From Luscinia megarhynchos (lineage: Eukaryota; Chordata; Aves; Passeriformes; Turdidae): DNA of 64,000 bases. The notes beneath the pieces were generated by a model, which had not been told where the DNA came from, ran no database searches, and saw only the letters and a list, made by a program, of their open reading frames with translations. Positions 48,020 through 60,290 of this stretch are shown here, one piece after another. The first letter of the stretch is position 1; the number at the start of each line of letters is the position of its first letter. The position numbers were made by a program, and so were the translations under genes. The stretch spans positions 28,612,330 to 28,676,329 of the forward strand of contig CM067566.1 in NCBI GenBank assembly GCA_034336665.1, given 5' to 3'.

Positions 48020-49435
48020 CAAAATATAAAAGACTTAAGAACTTCACTGTTAGAAGCATGTTTGTTTATATGCTGTTGTATCTTTTTGTCAATTATGTTA
48101 GGTAACAAAGTGGATTTACCAGTGATGCAGCCAAGGGAGAAGGTTTGGGAAAATTTGGCATAGACAGCGGGGTTGGACACAATTTGTTTCAGACATCCCA
48201 GGCCAAAAAAGCATTTTGAACATGTTTAGTGGGATTGCCAGTGAAAGAATGGCCCATTCCGGAGGGCATCCCTTCATGGGTGATGCGAGTTGTGACAACT
48301 CCTGTGGACCGATGGCATGTGTGGGTTCAGTTTCTCCCGGTGGCCTTTTTCGAATCAGAAAAATTAGAAATGTTTTTCTTCGACAAGAATGGACTTTTGT
48401 ATTGTGTTTAATGTTTCAGGAGTGACAAGGAACCAAACAATGGATGTTACTCTGAATCAAGATGTATATAGTAATTGTATTGTAGTCTCAAACAAACCAT
48501 CCTTCCGAGTTGCAGCACAGTTACTGTGGAGAACATTTTTTATTTGTAGGGACAGAATTTGAGCTGGTATCCCTGCGAAAGTCAGAGGAGGTCCATGAAG
48601 CATTGGAAGATTTTTATTGTTAACCCCAGGTTTAAAAATTCTAAGAAAACCAAAGCACAGAAAAAAGAGAGCAATCAAGGAATATGATCTGAATTGTGAT
48701 GATGAATTTTATACATGGAACAAGGCACAGAGAGTTGCGGCAGCGCTATTCTCACCTCAAATGGCATCAGGGGTGGCCTTGGCTCAATTGAATCGTATGG
48801 GTTGTTGGTTGAGCAAAAATGCCAAAACTGTTTCTCTCGCACTGAGTGACGTGTTAACTGATGTCAACAGTGTGAAAAAAGCCACTCTTCAAAACAGAGC
48901 AGCAATTGATTACTTACTGCTGGCTCATGGGCATGGATGTGAATTTGAAGAATTTGAAGGAATGTACGGCATGAATTTGTTTGATCATTTGAAATCAATC
49001 TATAAGAATATAAGACAGTTCCAGAATGGTAAGGCAAAGCTTGAAAAAATTACTAAATCATGGTTGGATGGTCTGTTTGGCCTTTTTGATCTTTTATCTT
49101 TGTAAAGAGAAATTTTGAAAGTGGGTTTTTACATATTAGTTGGGATTGTTATTTTCTTTATTCTATTTCTGGTTATTTTGCATTGCATTTTTCACTGCCT
49201 TCGGAGAGCATTGGACACAACTGTAAAAGATATATTTTTGGTGCAAACAGAAGGGGGAGATGTGGGGGTCCAGGGAGTCCCTCTGGACCTTCCAGGAGAG
49301 CGGAGACCCCCCTGTCCAACCCCTGAGAGACCCCCGAGTGAGGCCAGGGGGGTCAGAGAGCTGGATTCAGCTCGTCAGGGACATTTGCTTTCCTGCAGAG
49401 GAGAAATGCGACCTTTGAGAGTAACTAGGGTCTGA
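48020..49435 (+). pseudogene. Broken alpharetrovirus-like env
   Basis: The start shows a hydrophobic leader (ACLFICCCIFLSIML, about 48055-48100) followed by an SU N-terminus, broken by TAG at 48161-48163. A frame change occurs near 48215-48230 and another before about 48400. From 48400 the SU/TM frame carries two N-glycosylation motifs (NVS, NQT) and TGA stops at 48560-48562 and 48596-48598. A furin-type RKKR lies at 48659-48670. The TM ectodomain is open from 48617 for 162 codons and includes LQNRAAIDYLLLAHGHGC, the hallmark heptad/immunosuppressive-like region of this Env family, but the Cys pair expected soon after it is absent (YG instead). A TAA at 49103-49105 precedes the membrane anchor (FYILVGIVIFFILFLVILH). 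The same frame then continues through the polypurine tract and 58 codons into the LTR, ending at 49435. Confidence 0.85.
49249..49260 (+). promoter_or_regulatory. Polypurine tract
   Basis: AGAAGGGGGAGA lies directly before the TG of the 3' LTR, where plus-strand DNA synthesis is primed. It is intact. Confidence 0.9.
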
Positions 49436-49906
49436 ATTATATATTTAACATGTAGAAAATGTGGTTTTTAGGATTGTTTATATTATCAGTCACAAAGCCA
49501 AGATGGAGAATTTGGGGTGTGGTGTCTTTTTTCTTCTTCTTCTTCTTACCTTCCATGTTGGTGTGGGATTCTGGGAATCACAGATTGGTTGGGGACAAAA
49601 CTAGACATAGTAATAAAACTTTGTAGTATTGGAATATTATTGTAAACATAGAATACGTAGCATAGAGTATAAAAGATAAGTTCAACCCTCGGTGGGCAGA
49701 CTTTCGTCCTGGACACGGTGGTGACCAGACTGCTGCTCGCGAGCAAAGAACACTTTATAGATAACAAATAATAAACAGACCTTGAGCCCGGACGACTGTC
49801 TCCTGCGGTTTCTCTTCGGTTGCTTCAAGAATTCCCTGTGCCCTGAACCACCCTCCTATGTCCATCTGAGTGGTCTCGGCCACAAAGAGACCCCCAGACA
49901 GTGACA
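49261..49906 (+). repeat. 3' LTR (646 bp)
   Basis: It matches the 5' LTR apart from six substitutions and one A deletion (about 0.9% substitution divergence). TATA box at 49668-49675, AATAAA at 49770-49775, ends TG...CA intact. The minus-strand open frames over the LTRs (43627-43848 and 49546-49767) are the same shadow frame in both copies and are not genes. Confidence 0.95.
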
Positions 49907-49912
49907 CACTCC
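49907..49912 (+). repeat. Target-site duplication, right copy (CACTCC)
   Basis: Exact copy of 43336-43341, immediately after the 3' LTR. Confidence 0.9.
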
Positions 49913-52900
49913 CTCCTAGATATCTATTTGGAGACTCAGCATAGACCCCACAGCACCTAAGAGGCACTAGATGGATACACTCAGGCAATGGAAGAAAGTC
50001 TCAGGAGTCTTCAGTGCTGGCAAACTGCAGATTTTCCTTCTGACAGGAAACTATAACAATGCACTCAAATTGGGATGAAACCTGAGAGTCATACTGAAGC
50101 CTTAATGAGGAAGCAGAAGAAATAGAAGTGCATAGGACTTTTCTGAAACTAAATAAAACCCTCAAAAAACTTACTCAAAATAAAGAATTTTTAATGGAAA
50201 TTTGAAGTGTTCGTGATATTGTTTATGGTAACTCTTAGAATCAATTTGGGTTTTATAAATGTGACAGGAAAAACATTGAGAATAGTCTAAACCTCAGATA
50301 AATCAGATTAGATTTCGAGAAAAAAAAAAATGCTTTACCTGGACAGAGAGTGGAACAGAAATTCTACTTTTCCTATAATTAATTCTGTGTGGAGAAATAC
50401 AGCATTTTACATGCCAAAAAAACTAGTAATAAAATATGGAATATTCAGCTTCAACTCTAAACTGTCTCTTTTCTTTTTTATGAGTCATCTAGGCCTAAGG
50501 TTAGACATTAAAAGCAAAGACACTAAACCGTTTGTGCTTATAATGGGATGATAGATTCACTACTGTAGGATTAGTAGAATTAGTAATGGATTAGTAATAG
50601 TGGAATTAGTAATTAATTTGCAACTGAAGAATGCTTCTAACACATCTCTAGCTGTATTTAAATAACTGATTCTTCGACGATGCTGTCTCTATTGAATACA
50701 CAAATCTTCTGTTCAGGCTACAAGAAAGAGGCAAAGAGAAGGCCAGGGATTTATTTCAATTTACATAAAGCTTCTGGAGTATCTACTTCACTTTGCACGT
50801 TTTACAATCCAAAATTAAGTTTCTCTAATCTTCTAGTCTTTGACAAGTGCAAAATGCATTATTTTAAAATTATTTTCCACTTTTTGCAAAACTGTTTGCT
50901 TTATTTCAGATTACTATTATCTAAAATACTATTGTAAATAGCAGTAAAAACAAATTTAAGCTAATCTTCTGCCTAAATCGTCATATCTATAGACTCATTG
51001 TCAAGCTAACTACATTAAATTTTCAAAATTTTGAACTGGAAAACAATTTACTACAAACTGACAAATCTGGGGACAAAGAAAAAGTGTAGATATGAACTAC
51101 TACCAGAAGATAAATGATTGTATCTACAGGAATTTTGAAAAGTGGAGGTGAAAATAACCAAAAAAATAATTTCAGAATACATAGCACTTTTTACTAATAG
51201 TATATATAAATAATCTGACAGATGTGTTTTATTAGCACTACCACAAACCATGTGAAATTATAAATATTTTTTCTTTACAGATGAATCAAAAAAGATGCTG
51301 AGAAAACAAAATATTTCAGCTAAAGTGACATTCTGATGCCAATTTAATAATTAGGTGTCTTTAAATAGAAATTTTTTTATTTAAGCAACTAAAAAATCTT
51401 TCCAGAGCTTGCGGTATGTATTTTTCTATTTAAAACTCCTTCTAATGTCTGACTAATTGATAGTCAGACCCAAAATTAAAGCTTCACACTCTGTCTTGCC
51501 AATTCAAGGCATACATAAATTTTGATTCAAACAGAATAAGCCACCACAGTTTACATTAGAGAGACGTCCAAGTCCTAGGCCTTTTCTAATAAATAACTCC
51601 GGCTTTTACAACAAGAGGGGAACAGCAGAGCAATAACAATTTGTCTGGCATCAGTCTGCTCAAAATTCCTTCGAAGGCTCGTGGAGAGGGAAGTCTGCAG
51701 CACAGTCCCCCAGGAGGCATTGGCATGTTTCATTATGACAGTCCTTGGCAGCTCATCAGTTCTACTCAGGAACCGATCAGCCCCTTCCAGCAACCAAACT
51801 AATTTGTTTCCTATTCCAGCTTTTTAGATTCCACACCCTCTGGCCTTGTTCTTTTCTCTCCAGTGCATCCAAGGCAAACAATCCCATCTGGGCCATTCAA
51901 GCCAACACTTATCAAAGGGCAAATATGCACCGTACCCAACATCACCCACTGTGCTACTGTGAACACAAGAACTTGAAGGGAAAAGGGATGGCAACCACTT
52001 TCCTTATGGTTAAATATTGTTCACTAAACTGCATAAACATCTGTTAAATGGTTTAGGAGGAAAGCAGGCTCGAAATATATTTTTAACGTTGTTCTCTTTT
52101 AATGAAATGTGTATCTTATTTAACCTTTTCATCCTTTCAGCACAGGAAGATTTGAGCTACCTTCAAACAGTGCTCCATGAATGGAGAGCCTTGATATATT
52201 TCTTCATTTAAATTTTGATCAGTCTGAATGTAATTTCTATGATGGTTCCTTAGCTACATTCTGGATTAAATTACATTGATTTTTATTCACTTGGTATTAA
52301 GTGTGTAGGTGCAATTAAGCTATGACACTTAAGTCTCTGTACTGAAATAAAAAACTTTGCATAAGTAATCTTTCACTGATATTGCCACAAAGAAAATTTT
52401 CTGTCTTTAGCCAAATAAAAAACATGAGATGCCCCTCAAGAACAGCTTGAAATTCAAAACATTCCTATCAAAATAGACAGGAATCCTGTTCAATCCCATT
52501 TTCACCTGTCAGTAGGGTATAGGAGCTGAGAACCTGGATAACTCATTCATTGTGAAATATCTGTTCCTGAAAAATCAATAGCAAATTCTTGTCCCTAATA
52601 CTGGAATTTTATTCAAGGTCTTTGTACGTTCTCATCTAATTCTGGTTAATTTTAACAGATTATTTCAAAAATAGCTATTTTTACCCAAAAGTTTTAGAAA
52701 TAACCATGAGAAATGCTACAGTTATAATTTATGCAAGAATACTGACCAGTGTTAATAGTTGTTGCAGGAATTAATGTTAATGGATTTAATGAAGGTGGTG
52801 GAGAAAGTAAAGTAGATCATATTTCTGTCATCTGGGAACTGGAGCTTCTGTGTCATCTACTGTGCCTTTCTGTCATAATAGCACATTTATATGTTTTTAT

Positions 52901-55294
52901 CACTGTGTATTTAGTATGTTCACATAAATGTCTCGTGTGCGCCAAGAAGGCACAAAAAAATCATTATAATTCATACTCATGTAGTGTTCAATTTTAATAT
53001 ATCAGTGGAGTTGCAGCTATCTGCCCAATTATCCTGTCTGATTACAGGAGAGGAGGAGGCTTAGCTTGAACCTGAGTTTGAGAAAGGAACGTGAGTCTGC
53101 ACACAGGTGAAGGATTTTCTGCCAAAATATCTCTAAAATGGCATTCCCCAGGACAATCTTTCTCTTGGTATCTTGATGAGTAAGGAAGCACACACAACAT
53201 GTGGGACAGCAACTAAAAAATGAAACATAAATGTATGATCTACCCAATCCAGTTGGGAATTCAACAGTACTTTACCCATTCCCAATAAACTCCTCTTGAG
53301 AATGGATTAAAAAAACAAAAGTCTAGAAGCTACCAAGCCTTATTGTCAATGCTTTTATTTTTATTGGATTTTTTCTCACTAAACATCCGTTTTATTGATA
53401 CAGCTATTTGAAACTGAGAGCTGCTCAATTCTGCATGAATACCACAATCATTAATCATGAACACAACAGCAAAGCTCCTTGGACCATAAGTTGAGCCTTC
53501 CTCTGTATGTAATGCAGACATCCAATGAATAATAGACAGCATTATAAGTTTTAAGTCTTTTGACTGTTATCTCTCTAGGTATAAATGTTGCACAATAATC
53601 ACCAAAACTTTTTTCTTTATGAAGGTGTAATTTTTACCTTCTTTAGAGGGCCCTACTTAGTTCTCTGAATTTTGAAATCTCAGCTCAAAAAACATAAATT
53701 TGTAATCATTAATCAGTTACAGAAAATATTTTTCACCAGCATTTCATTTCTTTCTGTGCTAACATCCTGTTACTCTTCTCTCAATGCGACAACGGCTTTC
53801 CCTTGTAAATGAAACACTCAAAAGGAAAAGATAGGTCAGAAATAGAAATAGCAGCAAGAGTTCAGCTGCACCCAAACCTGCACGATTTGGCATAAATTAT
53901 TTTATTGCCATAGGCCTGTGCTGTGTACTGCAAACCAACTTCACCCTCAATATGGTAGTGACATCCTTAACTGTTCAGGGGGAGTATTAGTCTCTGAATT
54001 CTCTTCTAAAGGTCGTATATTTTGATAAAAAATTGTTAATTTAACCATTATTTCTAAACTTTGTTGCATCATTTTAAATTTAAATAATCTATCTGTCTAA
54101 ACAAATGTATCATGATTCAAAATATCCGTGTTTATAAACACTACAACAGTCTCTGGCTTTTCTCTTCTGTGGCAAATGTGGCAAACCTTAACACGAGGAG
54201 AGGGAGAAAGACAGAATGCAATAACATGATCAAAGCAGTGATGGAAAAGTAATAGTGTTGTGTGGTTACTGTCAGTGACCTGATTTCAAGGGAAAGTTCT
54301 CATTAAATGTCTGAATACAGTTAGAGCATATTAACAGAAAGAAGGGATTCCACAGAAAAGAAAATCTCAGGCAACTGTGATTGTAGACCGTGCATTAAAA
54401 TTCCCAAAAATAAAAATGCAATAATAAATTTTACTTATTCACAGGTATGCAGACTCTCACTATTCAGACAGTTGCCGATACAAGATTTACATATAAGTTT
54501 ATAACACATTCTTTCAGATCCCTGTTCTTTAGAAAGAAAGTCTCTGGTTGTCCTTATGACTCATGTAGATTTGGTTATGTAAACTGATCTCCAATCATCT
54601 GTTTTCTAAAGGGAGTTTCTGCATTATAATAACTAAAATAAATGCAACTTTTGGAAAAATATAAAGCTGCGAAATATGCAGAAATCTCTGTAGCTTGATC
54701 AAATTTTTGCTCAATACCAAATCTTGTCAAACAACCAGCAGTGTTAAACCTAAAAAGACAGAAATAGAGGCACTCCAAGAGGTTTGATTTTTTTTTTTCA
54801 CATGGTGTTCTTTCACCTTCAGCTCAGCTTAAGGGACAAGGACCAAATACTTCCATGGTACCAAATGCAGCTAAATAAAATTTTACCCTGTATCTGCATC
54901 TGTATTACATTTTTCATTTACTGGCTGGAAGACTGAAGGCAATTCAAGAAGTTTAATTTTTGCTTTTTTAGAATCTAGCTTTTATGTTTTAAAAATTCTT
55001 TAATTATTTCTGTATTGAAAATGAATTCTGAATGAAAATAACAACAGATATTGAATATCTTGTATAACCTCTAGGAGTCCAGGAGGAGGAAAAGGTTTAT
55101 AGCACTTCTCAGATTCTGGGATTATTTTCCATCTCTTAAAATCTTTCCTATGGCATTTTTAACTAATCAATTAAATCTGTTAATTGCATACTTCTGTGAA
55201 TTTTTTTAAAGTATCAGCAGTCCCCAACCATTTTTCTCAAATTCTATGACTCATAAGCAAAGCTGTATCATATAAAATCTTAGTGGATCCTAAT
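49913..55294. other. AT-rich DNA with no recognisable gene
   Basis: No known repeat or coding segment recognised. The block at about 51550-51960 is GC-balanced and non-repetitive, with motifs such as ATAACAAT and the palindrome CCTTCGAAGG, and stands out from its AT-rich surroundings. Short ATTAGTA repeats lie at 50560-50625. Open frames here are short and unassigned. Confidence 0.5.
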
Positions 55295-55865
55295 TAGATG
55301 GAAGGGACCCATCAGGATCAGCGAGTCCAACTCCAGGACAATCCCAAGAATCACACCATGTGCCTGAGAGCATTGTCCCAACGGTTCTTGAACTCTGCCA
55401 GACTTGGTGCTGTGACCACCACCTTGGGGAGCCTGTCCCAGTGCTCAGTCATACTCTGGGTGAAAAATATTTTCTTGATTTCTACCCTAAACCTCCCTAA
55501 TAGTTTAATATCTTTTTATATTGTGGCACCCAAAACTGCACACAATATTCATGGTGAGGCTGACTCACTGCAGAGCAGAGCAGGACAATCCCCTCCCTTG
55601 CCCAGCTGTGATGCTGTGCCTGATGCCCCCCAGGACAGGGTTGTCCCTCCTGGCTCCAGGGCACTGCTGGCTAGTGTTCAACTTGTCATCAACCAGAACA
55701 CCCAGGTCACATTCCATGGCTCTGCTTTCCAGCCTCTCATTCCCTGACCTATACACACAACCAGGTGCTCAATGCAGAACTTGACTCTGTGAACTTCATA
55801 TGGTTGATGACTGCCCAGACCTCCAATTTATTGAGGTATCTCTGCAGGGGCTCCATGAAAAGTAA
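55295..55865 (-). mobile_element. CR1 LINE 3' fragment, minus strand, about 570 bp
   Basis: Plus-strand text such as 'gggacccatcaggatcagcg', 'gtgctcagtcatactctggg' and 'acaggggctccatga'-like wording matches the reverse complement of avian CR1 3' sequence. The terminal ATTCTATGA-type tail is missing. The open frames at 55298-55784 (plus) and 55565-55756 (minus) fall inside this LINE and are not host genes. Confidence 0.88.
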
Positions 55866-58333
55866 ATGTCTACCTCAATGGAAGTCCCATCACTTGAGCT
55901 TTTCCTGATTTTTAACTTAACTACTTTGTCAGTCTAGTTCTATTCAGTCATCACTTGGACCTGCCACCAAAGAGTTATTGATTCATCCAGCAAACGAGCT
56001 GTTAAAACCATCTGATTTTTGCCTTTTCACTGCTTCCTTCTCGTAGATTACAGCACAGTAAATGCCAGTACCTTGACAAATAGCTACTCATGATAACACT
56101 TCAATTCAGTGACATGCATCTTGTTCTCATTGAGATCACTCAAAAATGCTTTTTATCTTGCTGGTTTGGTCAAAACATCCTCCACTTTAATTCTCCTTCT
56201 GGTTGCAGCCTTAAAAAATTGATACAGTTGCCTCATTTTTAGGTTCTTGAATAATTTAAGATTTCCTTACATTTCCACCCTTGTCTTCTTTACCTTTATT
56301 TTCTTTCTTTTCTATAATCTCACAGAATCCAAATTACCTCTCTTTGGGAGTTCAAAATTACATCCTTCTCACTTTCATAAAATATTTTCAGTACTAACTG
56401 CACACAGTCTTATGAAAAAGGAAATAATAATAAATGTCTACATATAGACACAGTTTTTAATCTTCACAAGTGTACACAAAAATTAATCCAATGGCCATAT
56501 AATTGTACTTAATTTCTTTCCACAGATTCAATATTCATTTTATTGTTTTTCTTGTACTACATCTAAGCTCTAAGTTTTGCAGTTCTTTTAAAGAAATAAT
56601 CACATGTATGTAAGTTTGTCTTTGGGGACTTTTTGAAAAGACAATACAGTTTGCAAAATTCACCTAACCATATTTAGATTAGATATAATGCATTTACCTT
56701 GTGCAGGTGATTAGAATATGTAAGAAATACCCAGGAAAGAAAACTTCCCATACATTCCTCATGTCTAGAAATCTCAGAGCTATTTTGGTGCACTTCTAGA
56801 AACAAACAATTCCCTCTGCAGTTCACTTGGTGCAAGTTTGATGAACAATTCAACTACCTAGGTATTGATTGTGTCTTTTACTTCACAAACTTCAGGTGTG
56901 TATTTCCTCCCAAAGTGTAAATATGTCAGTCACACCTCACAGCTATAGTCATGAGTATTTCAAGGAAACAATAAAATAGTGGTTAAAAGTATTGCATTTC
57001 TCTGCAGCTCACCATGCATATGATACACAGGATATCATTTAACTTGATGTAACAACCAATTTATTTCTCCCTTTGGATAGCATCAAAGGTCTGTTAATAT
57101 CAGAGGTATTCCAAATGCATTAATCCAAAGTGGTTTTCCTTAGAAATAGTTATTTCAGGGTAAAGTTTTTAACTGGGCTGATAGTGGAATATTCACAAAA
57201 GTTTCAGCAATCAGATCAGCGAGTCACATCTACAGTAGAGAATTTTCATTGTAGCTGGCTTCAGAACTAACCTCAGACCTAATTCTGTAAATTTTATTCT
57301 GTTTTAAGCTTTAGTCTCACCTTTCCATTGGTAAAATAAATAGAAACATAAATCAAACCTGTATTATAAATCTCTCTCATTTTTCTTGGACCTAGTGTGT
57401 AGCAAAAAGGCAAACTATAGATTTCTGAAGGTTATTCAAAACTTGTTTGTGAGTTCTGAACTAGGCTTTTTCAATTTCCAAGCTAAGATCTATTGCAATG
57501 TGAATAATATGGAAAACTGATAACTTTCCCTCCTCCTGTGAGATATTTGCAACCTATTGAAGCAAATAACTGACTTCTATAAAACATATTTTGCATCATG
57601 ATTTTCTAGGGTCATAAACTATGAAATCAGAAAAATACAAGAGCTGTACACATCTTTTAAGTTGTTTCAAAACCAACAATAATAATTAAATTTTCTTATA
57701 TCAACTTTGCAAGGTCTAATGTTGCAGTATGTAATTATGTCTTTCAGTTTGCAGTTTTATTTTCTTTTTCTTTAAGATATTTGAAAAGCAACACCTAGTA
57801 AATTTCAAAGTTGATTAAATCTTGGCCCTAAGATGAGCACAGAACTCCCACTGATTTCAGCAGGTCCCAGGTTGTCATTAATGCCTTTCAAGAGCTATTA
57901 TCCCAATAACATAATATAAAACAGATATATTAATAAAAAAGTACTTTTAATTACTTACACTTCTCAAAACTCTTCAGAGAAGCACAACTGGCTTTCATTT
58001 CTCAAGGAGTCTAAAACACAGATCCTAAGACTACTGAATTTAATGGCAGGATCCACGTTACCTCCCCTGCACTCAGGGATAAATGGCAACATTTAATGAA
58101 ATAATAATAAAACTGTTATTTCATTCTGGAGTGGGCTAATAGTTTATTTTAAAACAAAAGAAAACATTAAAGAAGCTCTCAAAACTGTCTTTTCCCTTTC
58201 AGGTCTCTAAATAATGAATTTGATGTTACAAAGAGCTTATCCCCAAAAAAGACAAAATGGCATTAAATTTATTTACAGTGCTTGACAAAAAGTAGTGAGC
58301 ATATTGAGCCAGTTTTTTTCTCTTAAAAATCAT

Positions 58334-58358
58334 TATATTTATATATATATATATATAT
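58334..58358 (+). repeat. (TA)n microsatellite
   Basis: An alternating T/A run of about 25 bp with one TT interruption. It explains the Ile-Tyr run in the open frame across it. Confidence 0.88.
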
Positions 58359-60266
58359 TCTCACCAGATTCATGCCTTACGTTTCTGAGACCTTTCTTTC
58401 CAAAACTGAGACTCCCTCCTCAGATAAAATCACAGAGAAACAACCACGGTATTTTTCACTGTGTTTGTCATGGACAGATTGGCCATTTGAGAAATCTTCT
58501 TCATGTAATCTCTTTCTTAAAAATCGAGAACAGTCTAAGTATTAAGGACAAATATTCATGGAGTGTGTAATTGGTAAAGTGGTGAGAACCACAATAAAAT
58601 TAAAAAAAAAAATTAGAAGCCTGACTTAAAATTTGTGTAACTAAACTCTATCCTGTGCATAGGTGCTCTGGGGAATGGTGGTGTTATACAGAGGCTTTTA
58701 CCCCCCACTGCACCCATATAAAGTAGTGCCAAAACAAATTTCCTATTTTTCCTGAAGCAGGCAAGCACACCAGAGAGTAACAGGAAGAAAGCTTAGCTTC
58801 TTGTGTCAGCAAAGCAAATGATCATGCTACTGACCAGGTAGCACAACTACCCCACTTCTAGCATATTCCCTACACTGTGAAGCAAATATTCTCTCTTTTT
58901 TCACTAATGAAGAAATTGCTTTGATCTTCTACACATTTACTCTTCCACCACATATATTTTCCTGCTCTCAGTGCCTCTGGCCATAAAGAAAAGGAAGAGT
59001 GCTGGTCACAGTGTGAGCAACCACTCTGCACTGCCACCCACTCTCTGCACTTAGCACATTAGCTCTGCATGTGAAGCATCTCTCACCTATGGAGTCTGGG
59101 CTTCCTCCCCCTCTTGCTCAGGTTTCTACCAATATCCTCCAGACTAAGGTGACACCACTGACTTAGTCAGCACTATGGAGGAAGGCTCTTTTCCTATTGC
59201 CCACAAACTCATCTAACCTGACATAACTTCTGCCTTCAAAGTACAGGAATGCAGGGTCACCTTGTCCTGACAGTAAATTCAGGGTGCATTTTCATGCTGC
59301 TCTTATTTTTTGGTAATTTGAGACAATTATTAAAACTCATCATTAAATCATTTAAATAAATTACATAAACCAAGACATACTGGTGGATAACCAAAACACT
59401 ACCCAAATACCCTGTCTAATTAGATTCTGTCAACCTATATTTAGCTGTTAACTGCTAATATTTTTATGTTGGCCATAAGACAATATATAGAGCTGTTAAA
59501 TACTTGCTCTAAATTACAAAGTAAATTGTTTAGCCCAGAATTAAAACTCAGGCATTCAAGAACTGTCCAGGTCTTGTTTAACTATGGTTTAAGTGCTTTC
59601 TCAATGAAGTAGCAGAGTACTTTGGAGGAGCACAGCAAGTAACTTGTGGTGGCAAAACAAACCTCTCTAAACTCTCCTATAGAACTCCATCTTTAGTTGC
59701 AGAGAAAAAAGCAAAAAACATTAGCCCTGCTTAAAAGAAGCTTTGTAGTATCTGCTTTTCAGGTCAGGAACTTTTTTATCCAATATGCTGTTGTTCTCAT
59801 TGATTCATTAATTCTATGGAGCTGCATGTAGGTTTGCATTCATTATTTTACCTGTTCTGAACTAGAGTAGGTTACAAGGGTCAAAAGCTCTATTTGGAAA
59901 AAAACCAACAGACAAACAACAAACAGCATATGAGATAAGGCTGTACACAACAGCATTTGATGTATTACATCTCACTAGTATCTGACAACTCTTATTCCCT
60001 GGTGATGCAATTCTTTTCTAATAATTTAGTCTCAGTCTATTAAAAGACAATTACAGAAAATGTAGCCAGGCAAGTGGTGAAAGATGTCTAGAATAATACT
60101 TGTAGAAAGGTTATCAAAACAGAATTCTCAAAAAAGAAGTGTGGTATTGATTTTTTAATCATTTTAGATAGCGACTGTTATATAGATTTTCTAAAGGATT
60201 GAACATAACTAGAAGAAGCTGGAAATGGATTTCCCCCTTGCAACTTCATAAGTCATAATAATAGAT

Positions 60267-60290
60267 TTATATATATATATATAATATATT
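60267..60290 (+). repeat. (TA)n microsatellite
   Basis: An alternating T/A run of about 24 bp with one AA interruption near its right end. Confidence 0.85.

Larger units (their letters stand above)
43342..49906 (+). mobile_element. Defective class II (ERVK-like) endogenous retrovirus, 6.57 kb
   Basis: A full provirus layout is present: 5' LTR, tRNA-Asn primer site, leader, faint gag, an unreadable block where protease and RT should be, broken pol 3' part, broken env, polypurine tract and 3' LTR. Class II membership follows from the 6-bp duplication, the RNase H/integrase motifs and an alpharetrovirus-like Env with a TM that resembles avian leukosis-type gp37. The interior is about 5.27 kb, shorter than the usual 7 kb or so. 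The two LTRs differ at only six bases plus one indel by my count, although the interior is full of stops, frameshifts and a deletion of the integrase core. It cannot encode its own replication proteins. Confidence 0.93.

Noticed and set aside
55298..55784. Two overlapping plus-strand open frames up to 149 codons
   Set aside because: They lie within a minus-strand CR1 fragment.
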